From Caldifarciminota bacterium (GTDB lineage Bacteria > Hydrothermota > Hydrothermia > B15-G9 > WFZT01), in assembly GCA_026986655.1 (NCBI GenBank), contig JALSOD010000184.1:1-10308 (forward strand): a DNA stretch of 10,308 nucleotides. Reading direction: 5' to 3'. Positions within the stretch are counted from its first letter, which is position 1, and each line of letters begins with the position of its first letter. The notes under the pieces are model-generated. The model had not been told where the DNA came from. It saw nothing but the letters and a program-made list of their open reading frames with translations, and searched no databases. Shown in pieces: positions 1 through 7,210 of the stretch. A program made the position numbers and the translations under genes.

Positions 1-333
1 ATATATAACTCCAATTATGAGCTCGTACAGGGATTACCGGATACACTCTACGGCACTTACGCGAGTCATGAGACATTTACAAATCTACCTGAGAACTCAC
101 AAATCTTTACCCTCAACATGGAAGAAAGGAAGCCAACACTGATTCTTTACAACTATGGTCTTGGATGGCTGATGGTGACGGGGCAGCCACTTGAATACAC
201 GTATGACAGATTACCTGCTCAGACAACGGGACTGCTGTTATCAAGGGTGGTGAATTTCCTTCTCGGAAATCAAGGCGGAAATGTGACATTCACAAATCAC
301 ATAACCCCTACTTCAAGAACATCAACTGAATAG
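1..333 (+). CDS. C-terminal part of an unidentified protein (5' end outside the window)
   Basis: The frame is open from the first base of the window to a TAG at 331-333, giving 110 residues of a gene that begins upstream. An internal ATG at 118 has no ribosome binding site and lies inside continuous coding sequence, so it is not taken as the start. The segment LILYNYGLGWLMVTGQPLEY (residues 47-66), followed by a helix LLLSRVVNFLLG (78-89), resembles the last strand and helix of ThuA or class I glutamine-amidotransferase-like folds, in which a 'yGkGrvi.tG.ple' strand precedes a helix of the 'l..n.inwl' type. That match is from memory of the family pattern and is weak. The last 20 residues (GGNVTFTNHITPTSRTSTE) are polar and lack the type IX sorting tail found on the two large proteins nearby. 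A strong hairpin lies 90 bases past the stop. Function is unknown. Confidence 0.7.
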   Translation: MYNSNYELVQGLPDTLYGTYASHETFTNLPENSQIFTLNMEERKPTLILYNYGLGWLMVTGQPLEYTYDRLPAQTTGLLLSRVVNFLLGNQGGNVTFTNHITPTSRTSTE

Positions 334-422
334 GAATTCAGTTAAGTAGAATTTCAACCATCGACTCATCCACTGACTTCTAATTGAGAATAGAAAAAAA
401 AACGGTTAAATGGGGAAACAAC

Positions 423-453
423 AGAGGGGGTGGCCCTTCGGGCCACCCCCTCT
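423..453 (+). terminator. Terminator-type hairpin downstream of the first gene
   Basis: The left arm 423-436 (agagggggtggccc) pairs perfectly over 14 bp with 440-453 (gggccaccccctct), leaving a 3-base ttc loop, or a 13-bp stem with a cttcg loop. The sequence after the stem (tgtatttat) is only moderately T-rich, so this is not a textbook intrinsic terminator. Its place 90 bases after the stop of the upstream plus-strand gene makes termination the most likely role. Confidence 0.75.
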
Positions 454-610
454 TGTATTTATCATAGAAATTTTGTATGCAACTTGCACATCCTCTTCAA
501 CCAACCAATCACTTTAAATATATTTCAAAATATTATGAAATTTTCTAAAATGTCACTTAAAGATTTAATCAAATTCCATACACGTTTCAGAGTGGGAGTG
601 TTCAATAATT

Positions 611-646
611 TTTGGGGCCTTTTCTCGAAAGAGAAAAGGCCCCAAA
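611..646 (-). terminator. Terminator-type hairpin after the 682-residue surface protein gene
   Basis: The arm 611-626 (tttggggccttttctc) pairs perfectly over 16 bp with 631-646 (gagaaaaggccccaaa), with a gaaa tetraloop on the plus strand. It lies about 22 bases past the minus-strand stop at 669. Downstream on the minus strand the sequence is aaaaattattg, not a T tract, so the call rests on stem strength and position. Together with the hairpin at 423-453 it insulates the two convergent genes from each other. Confidence 0.65.
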
Positions 647-668
647 GGGAAGGGGGTGCACCAAAAGT

Positions 669-2717
669 TTATTTTCCTGAAATTACTATGAACCTCCTCA
701 TTAAAACCTTATTCTCATAGTTAATCCGCAAGAAATACACTCCACCTTTTAACCTCGGACTCAAGGTTAAAATATGGTAACCTTTATTCAGCATATACTC
801 TCTAAACCAGACTTCTCTACCACTGACATCATATATATTGAATCTCACTACACCCATTGACGGCACCTCAAGCTCTACTCTTGCCCCTCTCTGTCTCAGC
901 ATCATTGAATTTATACTCAACACTCTGAATTCAGATATAGGTTCACCTTCTTCAACATCTATCGCGATGAAGTTAAATGTATCACTCACTCCCCAGTTTC
1001 CGACTGAATCTATTGCTTTTACATAGTATCGTATCGAATGTGCCAGGGTGTCATTTATACCTGGTATCTCTCCAATCCAAAGTCCATTACCAGAATCCGC
1101 CATACTTACCCTTGTCCACCCTGTATTATCCATTTCATAATATAACTCAACCGAATCTATTCCACTCAATGTGTCCATTACTGTGGCTTCTATATTCCAG
1201 GGACCTACCGATCTCACCGTATTTCTTATGTCAGTTACAGAATCTATTTCAGGAGCTGTAAAATCAACTCCGAAATATTCCACAGATGACCACTGGGAGT
1301 TGTTACCCGCAAGATCATAAGCCTTTACTTGCCAGGTGTGTATACCTTCATTTACAATAAAGGTGTAACTTGTATCTGAAATTGCCGAATCTGCAATACT
1401 GTTATCGATTTTTAGAACATACCTTACAGGAGTAGATTTTTCTTTATTCTTCAAAGTAATGGGCGATAACCACAGCCCTTTATTTGATTTGCTTACCCTG
1501 TTCCAATTAAATTCAACAAGTGAATCTCTAAGCCAATCCCCTTCAATTGGTGATATAGGGTGAGGAATTTGTGGGACTGTTGCATCGACGGTAAATGCAA
1601 TAGTATCTGACCAAACACTCATATATCCCCGAGCGGTAACTGTCCTAATTCTTAAGAGATAGGTGGTGTCAGATGGAACATGTATTACGCATGAAGTATC
1701 AATAGTCAAAACCGAATCCCAATGTGTTCCAACAATTCCGTAGATCAGTTGATATTTAGAGGCACCTAAGACTGAATGGAAAATCACTGTCACATCATTT
1801 GAGTTTAAAATCTGGCCATTTTCTGGAAAAATTATAGATGTAGGATTGGCAGAAACTCCTATGTAACCGTCTATTGTGCCTGAAGGTAATGCCTGTGCCT
1901 GAGGACTTGAGATTATGACACCACTTAGAGTGATTCCAATAGAATCATCTGGATTTACATCAGGTTGAATACTAAATCTTAATATTCCTATCTGTGTAGA
2001 GCCAGGAGAAATAGAATCACCTACCAAACTTATCCCCACAATTTTTACAGAATCCGTAAAGGTGTTATAGTTCAGTGTGAAACCGCCAGGAAGCAATGTA
2101 AGAATTGTATCTACATCAATTTTCTCTCCTGGATAATTTACGGTAAACTGGAAACCACCTACAGGATCATCAGGATTTTCCATAAATACTACCACTTCGG
2201 CTTCTCTACCAGGATTAACTGTGTCAGAACCTGCATGTAGGAAAATGCGAGGAGGAGAAGGTAATATTCTTAGGAATCCATTACTCAGAGAGATAGGGAG
2301 CTGTGTCCCTTGAGGTGAAGAAAGCACAGGATTAGTTATGCACAAATATGCAGAATCACCGACAGCGGCATTTGGACTAACATCAAAATAAAAATTCGCA
2401 ATTGGCCAATTGCCCGGAGATATTGAATCACCCTGAAAACTCACAATTAAATTAATAATTGAATCTCCCATTTGATTAAAATTCATGCTAAAACCTGAAC
2501 TTAGATTATTTCCTATCTCGGCATTTGCAAAATCTAATATATTTTGATCAAAATGAAGTGTAAATTGTATCCCACCCACCGGATTCTGGTTTACTAAATT
2601 GACGGTAACACAAACATTTGTATCTCCAGGGTGGGCATTAACTGAATTAATTTGTAACAAATTTTGTCCGTTAAGTAGTCCCGAAATCACGACCAATAGA
2701 ATGATAATTTTTCTCAT
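669..2717 (-). CDS. Secreted surface protein: two cohesin-like domains, three FN3/Ig-like domains, type IX sorting tail
   Basis: This encodes 682 residues. The start is the ATG at 2717, 6 bases after a CAGGAG site, and it opens with a signal peptide (MRKIIILLVVISGLLNG, likely cut before Q18). A longer reading from 2774 would only translate the upstream hairpin, so it is rejected. Order: cohesin-like domain about 20-152 (VGGIQFTLHFD at 48-58, GDSISPG at 97-102); second cohesin-like domain about 156-288 (VGGFQFTVNYP, GDSISPG); three FN3/Ig-like domains at about 293-379, 381-485 and 486-587, the last two with the usual ends (VKAYDLAGNNSQW, YYVKAIDSVGNWG); and a type IX (Por) type A-like sorting tail about 596-682 (FNIYDVSGREV, LKGGVYFLRI, RRFIVI). 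The tail's usual 'NPA' motif is absent. There is no dockerin and no catalytic domain. It is probably exported by Sec and then anchored or released at the outer surface. It lies downstream of the 1401-residue gene on the same strand, 63 bases apart with a hairpin between. A structural or adhesive role is inferred. Confidence 0.93.
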   Translation of the reverse strand: MRKIIILLVVISGLLNGQNLLQINSVNAHPGDTNVCVTVNLVNQNPVGGIQFTLHFDQNILDFANAEIGNNLSSGFSMNFNQMGDSIINLIVSFQGDSISPGNWPIANFYFDVSPNAAVGDSAYLCITNPVLSSPQGTQLPISLSNGFLRILPSPPRIFLHAGSDTVNPGREAEVVVFMENPDDPVGGFQFTVNYPGEKIDVDTILTLLPGGFTLNYNTFTDSVKIVGISLVGDSISPGSTQIGILRFSIQPDVNPDDSIGITLSGVIISSPQAQALPSGTIDGYIGVSANPTSIIFPENGQILNSNDVTVIFHSVLGASKYQLIYGIVGTHWDSVLTIDTSCVIHVPSDTTYLLRIRTVTARGYMSVWSDTIAFTVDATVPQIPHPISPIEGDWLRDSLVEFNWNRVSKSNKGLWLSPITLKNKEKSTPVRYVLKIDNSIADSAISDTSYTFIVNEGIHTWQVKAYDLAGNNSQWSSVEYFGVDFTAPEIDSVTDIRNTVRSVGPWNIEATVMDTLSGIDSVELYYEMDNTGWTRVSMADSGNGLWIGEIPGINDTLAHSIRYYVKAIDSVGNWGVSDTFNFIAIDVEEGEPISEFRVLSINSMMLRQRGARVELEVPSMGVVRFNIYDVSGREVWFREYMLNKGYHILTLSPRLKGGVYFLRINYENKVLMRRFIVISGK

Positions 2718-2723
2718 GGCTAA

Positions 2724-2729
2724 CTCCTG
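2724..2729 (-). promoter_or_regulatory. Ribosome binding site deciding the start at 2717
   Basis: On the minus strand CAGGAG stands 6 bases before the ATG at 2717. It sits between the hairpin and the signal peptide codons, and it is the main reason for choosing this start over the upstream in-frame ATG at 2774, which lies in the hairpin and has no such site. Confidence 0.8.
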
Positions 2730-2736
2730 ATGGGAA

Positions 2737-2775
2737 AATGAAGGGGGCGGCGCCAGAGGCGCCGCCCCCTTCATT
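2737..2775 (-). terminator. 18-bp perfect GC-rich hairpin between the two surface protein genes
   Basis: The arm 2737-2754 (aatgaagggggcggcgcc) pairs without mismatch with 2758-2775 (ggcgccgcccccttcatt) around an aga loop. On the minus strand it begins 5 bases after the TAG of the 1401-residue gene and is followed by TTCCC, so there is only a short T stretch. It should end or attenuate transcription, or protect the 3' end of the upstream transcript. It shares the ggggg(c/t)ggc core with the hairpin at 423-453. It ends about 7 bases before the Shine-Dalgarno of the downstream gene, so read-through RNA would fold right next to that site. Confidence 0.8.
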
Positions 2776-2780
2776 CCTTA

Positions 2781-5700
2781 CTACCTGACAAGCAGCTTCC
2801 TCACCAATCTGTGGTCTTTATCGCTCTTAACCTCAACAAAATATATACCACTCTTCAGGTTACCGGTCTCCACTCTAACTTTGTAAATTCCAGCATTGAA
2901 AACCGAATTCTCTATACTTCTCACCAATCTTCCACTTACATCATATAGATTAACAACTACGTGCATTTCTCTGGGAACTGCAAATTCCAAGAAAGAAGCA
3001 CTTTTCGCTGGATTGGGGGATAGTGAAATTACATCAAATTTTTCGATTCTATTTTCGTGTGATGTTATATTTTTCCCTGAAGGATCTGATATTACAACAT
3101 TCTCTATTGTAGCATCTCCGTCAAATCTGATAATTGAACCGCGACCTATGCCAATTGATGCTCCATCCAGACCCACTATTACAACTCGTAATCCACCCTT
3201 TATTTTGTTCGTGAAAATTCTCATACCGGCTAATCTATTTGTAACATGAATGCTCTCAGGTTTACCTACAAGATCAAACTGAATGCCTGAAACTAATGTG
3301 GTATTGGAAAGAATTATCTCGTTACCTTCTTTATAAAGTGCGGCATATCCTTGAGGGATACTATGTTTTCCACCTTGAAGAATTACGTTTATAATAGCAA
3401 CCACATCAACAACATTCACTGTCCCATCATCATTCATATCAGCAGCCCAACGCTCGTAAGGAGTAGGTGTTGGAGGTCTAAGAATTATGATATTTATAGC
3501 TCTTACCGCATCGACTACATTAACTACACCATCTTGATTAAGATCACCTTTCCTACCTCTTATGTATAGCCATGCTCCTTCATCATCTACTGGTATCACA
3601 TTGGCTCTGGGATCAGAAAGCACTGATGAGCTAAGAGATATGTATGTTGAATCTCCCAGAACGGCATTACTATCCACAGCAAAAGTCACTGTGAATACAG
3701 TATCTATTCCAGGGAGAATAGAGTCTCCTTGCATTGAAATAATAACAATTTTTATGGAATCTCCAAGATTGTTTGCACTTATACTAAAACTCGAGAGAGC
3801 TGGATTTAATTGAACGGCTTGATAAGAAATTACATTCGGATCGTAATGGATCGTTGTTTGGATTCCTGAGACAGCCGATTGATTTACTAATTCGATAGGA
3901 ACAGTCACACTCTGGCCTGGGGGAGCCCAATTTGACACAACTCTTAGAGTATCATTTGTGGAAGTATTATTCTGACCGATGTAAATCCATCCATTTGCAG
4001 TTGTAAGATTAATCGGATAACCCGAAGGATTAGACAAAATTGCATTTGTTATTTTAAGGAGAGTAGAATCACCACCTTGAGCTGTTGAAGAAATTGAGAA
4101 TAAAAGATTCAGAATATCACCTGAGCCAGGTGTAATCCTCTGTCCAGATGTGGAGTAAACCATTATCATCAATGTATCATTTGAAATCAAATTGTACCCA
4201 ATGTTCATTAAAGATCCTCTGTTCGAAAGATACACACTATCAAAACTCAATATAGAGTGGTCGAAATATAGGCTGAACTGTAGTCCTCCAACTGTATCTG
4301 TGTTTTGCAACGTTACGGGAACAATAACCTGATCTCCAGGATTACCATGCACTGATGTGATCTGAATAGAATTACTGAGTTTTACTTCAACCTTTTTAGC
4401 CTTCCTCAATTCCTTTCTTTCCAACCTTCTGATCGGTTGAATTACACCAGAGATTTTTCCTCCTGAAAGAGCGACATTTACGATTTGAATAATATCAAGA
4501 ACGTTAACTATTCCATCATCGTTCATATCAGCTGCCCATCTTTCATAATTTGTAGGTTGAGGCGGAATATGTAGTGCTATATTTACAGCTCTAACAACAT
4601 CAAGAATATTCACATGTCCATCCTGATTAAGATCACCCTTTCTACCTCTGAAATAAACCCATCCATCAACAGGAGTACAAGGAATCTGATTACCAGATGT
4701 ATCAGAGAGTACAACATCGAAAAGATCGAGCATAGTAGAATCACCCAACGCTGCAGAGCCAGTGATCTCAAACTTTATTTGCATTATTTCATCTGATCCT
4801 GGTGCTATCTTCTTAGCATTTGGGGAGTAAACCATCACAATTAACGTATCTTGACCAATAATATTATATCCCAGTTGCATCTGCGTGGCTCTTCCTTCCA
4901 ATCTAACGCTATCAAGAATCAACTTTGTATGGTCAAACTGAATCTTAAATTGAACTCCTCCAACATTCTGGGAATTAACAAGACTAACAGGGATATAGAC
5001 AGGTGAATTTGGAGCACTATTTGCTGACGACAGTTTAAGTGTATCTGAAATAAAAGTATTAGTTATACTTACACTTCGGGGTTGAGACCAGGACCCAATA
5101 TTGCCATGGCTGTCCTTTGCCCGTGCTTTTACAATGTAAGTTCCAGGTGCTGTCCATATATGTGAATCGGTAACGGACTCACCTGATGAATATGGTCCGA
5201 GCCAGTTGCTGGTATCTCCATCTCCCCAATCAAACTGGATATATATATCGTCACCATCTGGGTCATTACCAGAAGCAACAAATGTAAGTGATTGTCCTAC
5301 TGTTCCCGTTGAAGGACCCGAAAGGTTATTGATACTGGGGGCCGAATTGGGCTGTGTAACATAGTCTACATGAACATTATCAACTTCAATTATGTCATCT
5401 GATCCACCGAAGCCAAAAAAGCCACCAGTAAGAGGATTAGATGGCACACCTCTTCCTAATAATTGTCCATCAAGATAAGCAAATACAGTGTCTCCTTTTA
5501 CCTCCATTTTTATGTGATACCACCTATTAGTCTGAAAACTCATACTGCCCTGGGCCAATATTTCGCTACTCGTTGATGAATACTGAGCAATTAAACGCCA
5601 TCTGCTTGATCTCTTGCATATGTCTAACCAGTAATGACTTTTGTTGGTAGTAATATTGTTATTCGAGTAAATATAAACGTATATTCCGCCATAAGCGTCG

Positions 5701-6986
5701 TCCAATAGCTGAGCAATTTTGAAATCAGCTTCAAAATAATAATTGTTTAAAGTAGAGGTTCCATTTAGAAGCATTGTTGCATTCTGGTCGTGAGTCACAA
5801 TTCTTTCAACTCCGTTTACAACTTGATGAGACGGCTGCCCTCCGGGATAAGGTCCTACCCAAGTATACCAACTCCAATCACTGTCATCACCGTCATCAAA
5901 ATTATCACTAAAAGGCAAAGAAAAGGTATTACCACCACCTCCACTGTTTAAATCATATTTCTTCACATTTATACTACCAAATCCATCTGGATACATTGCT
6001 AAGGAGTAGCCAATATCCTGGATTTCTTGATTAGTTGAAATCCATATTATGATATGTGAATCGTTATTTGTTCCCCACTTGCTGTTCAATCTAAGATCAG
6101 TATAATGATGCTGAAATTGTGATGTAACATTCACCCAATTTGATTGTTGAACATCCACAAGATGATTTACTTCTTCTCCGACACCGGTTCTTAAAACATT
6201 GTCATTTGCATCAGAAGTACCCTTCGCAATCGCAAATGTGGCAGTTTTGTCTATATATAATTTCAACAAGCAATCTGAATAATAGCCTCCACCTCCCCAC
6301 ACATCTATCCTGTAAGCGTAATTACCTGAAAAATTTGACGAAAAGGAAGATGCACCATCTGCATTCAGATCATTTGTAAATGAACTGCCGTTCTGGACAG
6401 TGATAGAGTGCGGATTAACATAAATTTGATACGAGTTTATGTCAAAACTACCGAAACTATCATTATATCGAATGACTTCATACGTAATCGTCGAATCCAA
6501 CGGAGAAGAAAATGCCATCCATAAATCCAGTTCTGTATCAAAATTTGTACCCCACTTGCTGTCAAGGAGAATATACATGCTGTTAGCTGTCCAGTGAGAT
6601 GTCAAATTCACCCATCCCTGATTATTAAATCCATACATATTTGAACTATCTGCTCCCACACTTACTCTGTATGCAGCATTATCATCAGAAGTACCCTTCC
6701 CTATCACAATTACAGGCAACTTATTGAGATTTAATCTCAGTAATGTACTGGAGTAATAACCGCCACCACCCACAAGACGTAGCTTATACACGAATACTTT
6801 ACCAGAAAACTGACTCAGGTAAGATGTAGCGCCATCATTAGTCATGAGAGCCTGCATCTGAGATTCTGTAATAGCTGTATGTGTTAGATGCACGGTAAAT
6901 TGGTTTTTTGTTATTACCATACCGTGCAAATACATGCTCCACACCAGTATTCCAACTACTGATGCTATTTTTACCAACTTCTTCAT
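2781..6986 (-). CDS. Very large secreted cohesin- and dockerin-bearing surface protein with type IX sorting tail
   Basis: This encodes 1401 residues, starting at the ATG at 6986 behind a strong AGGAGGTG. Order: signal peptide about 1-22; two copies of a domain I do not recognise (about 24-185 and 188-346); Gly-rich linker (348-352); LamG/concanavalin-like sandwich (about 355-543, SDNFDDG to EVDNVHVDYV); PKD domain (about 549-643, DPDGDD, FDWGDGD, PGTYIVKARAKD); cohesin-like 1 (648-779); dockerin 1 (783-843, calcium loops D785-D796 and D820-D831); cohesin-like 2 (873-1004); cohesin-like 3 (1010-1143); dockerin 2 (1146-1206, loops D1148-D1159 and D1183-D1194); a shortened cohesin-like stretch (about 1209-1309); and a complete type A sorting tail (1317-1401: LSPNPA, LYDVSGRLV, LKSGIYFVEV, RKLLV). 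No catalytic domain is seen. Type IX tails direct proteins already moved by Sec across the outer membrane. Carrying cohesins and dockerins in one chain suggests self-assembly or a scaffold. The architecture is read directly; the role is inferred. Confidence 0.95.
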   Translation of the reverse strand: MKKLVKIASVVGILVWSMYLHGMVITKNQFTVHLTHTAITESQMQALMTNDGATSYLSQFSGKVFVYKLRLVGGGGYYSSTLLRLNLNKLPVIVIGKGTSDDNAAYRVSVGADSSNMYGFNNQGWVNLTSHWTANSMYILLDSKWGTNFDTELDLWMAFSSPLDSTITYEVIRYNDSFGSFDINSYQIYVNPHSITVQNGSSFTNDLNADGASSFSSNFSGNYAYRIDVWGGGGYYSDCLLKLYIDKTATFAIAKGTSDANDNVLRTGVGEEVNHLVDVQQSNWVNVTSQFQHHYTDLRLNSKWGTNNDSHIIIWISTNQEIQDIGYSLAMYPDGFGSINVKKYDLNSGGGGNTFSLPFSDNFDDGDDSDWSWYTWVGPYPGGQPSHQVVNGVERIVTHDQNATMLLNGTSTLNNYYFEADFKIAQLLDDAYGGIYVYIYSNNNITTNKSHYWLDICKRSSRWRLIAQYSSTSSEILAQGSMSFQTNRWYHIKMEVKGDTVFAYLDGQLLGRGVPSNPLTGGFFGFGGSDDIIEVDNVHVDYVTQPNSAPSINNLSGPSTGTVGQSLTFVASGNDPDGDDIYIQFDWGDGDTSNWLGPYSSGESVTDSHIWTAPGTYIVKARAKDSHGNIGSWSQPRSVSITNTFISDTLKLSSANSAPNSPVYIPVSLVNSQNVGGVQFKIQFDHTKLILDSVRLEGRATQMQLGYNIIGQDTLIVMVYSPNAKKIAPGSDEIMQIKFEITGSAALGDSTMLDLFDVVLSDTSGNQIPCTPVDGWVYFRGRKGDLNQDGHVNILDVVRAVNIALHIPPQPTNYERWAADMNDDGIVNVLDIIQIVNVALSGGKISGVIQPIRRLERKELRKAKKVEVKLSNSIQITSVHGNPGDQVIVPVTLQNTDTVGGLQFSLYFDHSILSFDSVYLSNRGSLMNIGYNLISNDTLMIMVYSTSGQRITPGSGDILNLLFSISSTAQGGDSTLLKITNAILSNPSGYPINLTTANGWIYIGQNNTSTNDTLRVVSNWAPPGQSVTVPIELVNQSAVSGIQTTIHYDPNVISYQAVQLNPALSSFSISANNLGDSIKIVIISMQGDSILPGIDTVFTVTFAVDSNAVLGDSTYISLSSSVLSDPRANVIPVDDEGAWLYIRGRKGDLNQDGVVNVVDAVRAINIIILRPPTPTPYERWAADMNDDGTVNVVDVVAIINVILQGGKHSIPQGYAALYKEGNEIILSNTTLVSGIQFDLVGKPESIHVTNRLAGMRIFTNKIKGGLRVVIVGLDGASIGIGRGSIIRFDGDATIENVVISDPSGKNITSHENRIEKFDVISLSPNPAKSASFLEFAVPREMHVVVNLYDVSGRLVRSIENSVFNAGIYKVRVETGNLKSGIYFVEVKSDKDHRLVRKLLVR
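3369..3959 (-). repeat. Cohesin 3 plus dockerin 2 cassette (second intragenic copy)
   Basis: This encodes about residues 1010-1206 of the large surface protein. Its dockerin matches the one at 4458-4640 closely: both read RGRKGDLNQDG, then PPxPTxYERWAADMNDDG, then xVNV(L/V)D. The similarity is visible in the DNA too, for example ccatcatc(a/g)ttcatatcagc in both. The cohesin part carries the QGDSILPG signature shared with the neighbouring 682-residue protein, unlike cohesins 1 and 2. Confidence 0.8.
4458..5045 (-). repeat. Cohesin 1 plus dockerin 1 cassette (first intragenic copy)
   Basis: This encodes about residues 648-843. The cohesin-like part has VGGVQFKIQFDH and an IVMVYS strand. The dockerin has two calcium loops, DLNQDGHVNILD and DMNDDGIVNVLD, each with Asp/Asn at positions 1, 3, 5 and 12. 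It is followed by a short basic stretch (RRLERKELRKAKK, 853-865), then cohesin 2 without a dockerin of its own. Cohesins 1 and 2 share the MVYS form and look like direct duplicates of each other. Confidence 0.8.
5949..6425 (-). repeat. Second copy of an unrecognised ~160-residue domain
   Basis: This encodes about residues 188-346. It shares ordered motifs with the copy at 6432-6917: DGASSF, FSG, GGGGYYS, LLKL, KGTSD, WVNVTS, L-SKWGTN and FGS near the end. At DNA level, 17 bases (catcagaagtacccttc) are identical at 6209-6225 and 6683-6699, and ccccacttgctgt also recurs in both. I cannot name the domain. The Gly and aromatic residues and alternating strands suggest a beta-sandwich. Confidence 0.85.
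6432..6917 (-). repeat. First copy of an unrecognised ~160-residue domain
   Basis: This encodes about residues 24-185, directly after the signal peptide. Motifs in order are DGATSY, FSG, GGGGYYS, LLRL, KGTSD, WVNLTS, L-SKWGTN and FGS. It aligns along its full length with the copy at 5949-6425 with few gaps, so it is a tandem domain duplication. Being the N-terminal pair of a surface protein, it may be the part that contacts a ligand, but no binding residues can be assigned. Confidence 0.85.
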
Positions 6987-6990
6987 AGCT

Positions 6991-6998
6991 CACCTCCT
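6991..6998 (-). promoter_or_regulatory. Strong ribosome binding site of the 1401-residue gene
   Basis: On the minus strand AGGAGGTG stands 4 bases before the ATG at 6986 (6 bases counting from AGGAGG). It is close to a perfect anti-Shine-Dalgarno match, in contrast to the divergent plus-strand genes, which have none. Confidence 0.85.
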
Positions 6999-7103
6999 AA
7001 AAATTTGCATACGAATTTTGCAATTTCCCTGCCATACAGAATCAAAGTTAGAACTAATTTCGGAAGTGTGGATTATTGCGAATTTCAAACAATAGTGTTC
7101 GTC

Positions 7104-7152
7104 ATTCCATTTCCCAGATTGGGAAATTGTTTCCCAATCTGGGAAATGGAAT
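7104..7152. promoter_or_regulatory. Nested palindrome in the divergent intergenic region, candidate operator
   Basis: Bases 7104-7126 and 7130-7152 form a perfect 23-bp inverted repeat around a ttg loop. Each arm holds its own smaller palindrome: tttccca-gat-tgggaaa in the left arm and tttccca-atc-tgggaaa in the right. The site can therefore form one long hairpin or two short ones, or act as two adjacent dyad binding sites. It lies 117 bases from the minus-strand start and 58 from the plus-strand start. A TATATA sequence (7155-7160) follows at once and could be a -10 element reading rightwards. An operator shared by the two divergent units is the likeliest reading; a small repeat element or a terminator-like hairpin are alternatives. 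Confidence 0.6.
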
Positions 7153-7210
7153 TTTATATATGGAATCCCTGACACTGGGCAAAAGTATTTTCTTACTTTA
7201 AAATAAAAAA

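Larger units (their letters stand above)
334..668. other. Non-coding region between convergent genes
   Basis: These 335 bases separate the ends of two convergent genes. They hold two perfect GC-rich hairpins (423-453 and 611-646, listed separately) in otherwise AT-rich sequence with an A9 run near 391-399. A frame can be read across 430-720 on the plus strand, but it starts inside the first hairpin, runs through the second and overlaps the end of the minus-strand gene, so it is not called. I see no RNA gene or promoter here. Confidence 0.7.

Noticed and set aside
430..720. Plus-strand reading frame of 96 codons
   Set aside because: It starts inside one hairpin, crosses another and overlaps the end of the minus-strand surface protein gene; it has no ribosome binding site and no protein-like pattern.
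2718..2774. Longer N-terminus for the 682-residue protein
   Set aside because: The extra 19 residues translate the GC-rich hairpin and would bury the signal peptide; the ATG at 2717 has a well-spaced CAGGAG.
2896..4796. Several plus-strand frames of 60-117 codons opposite the large surface protein gene
   Set aside because: They lie antisense to strongly supported domains and lack start signals; they are antisense shadows.
7104..7152. Palindrome as the end of an insertion sequence or a CRISPR repeat
   Set aside because: There is no transposase, no second copy in the window, no target duplication and no spacer array.
6990..7175. Minus-strand frame of 61 codons upstream of the large gene
   Set aside because: Much of it is the palindrome; it would start at GTG with no ribosome binding site and shows no domain.
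7169..7199. Possible sigma-70 promoter (CTGACA with a -10 near 7194)
   Set aside because: The -10 part matches at only about half its positions, and FCB-type promoters differ from this consensus, so I do not call it.
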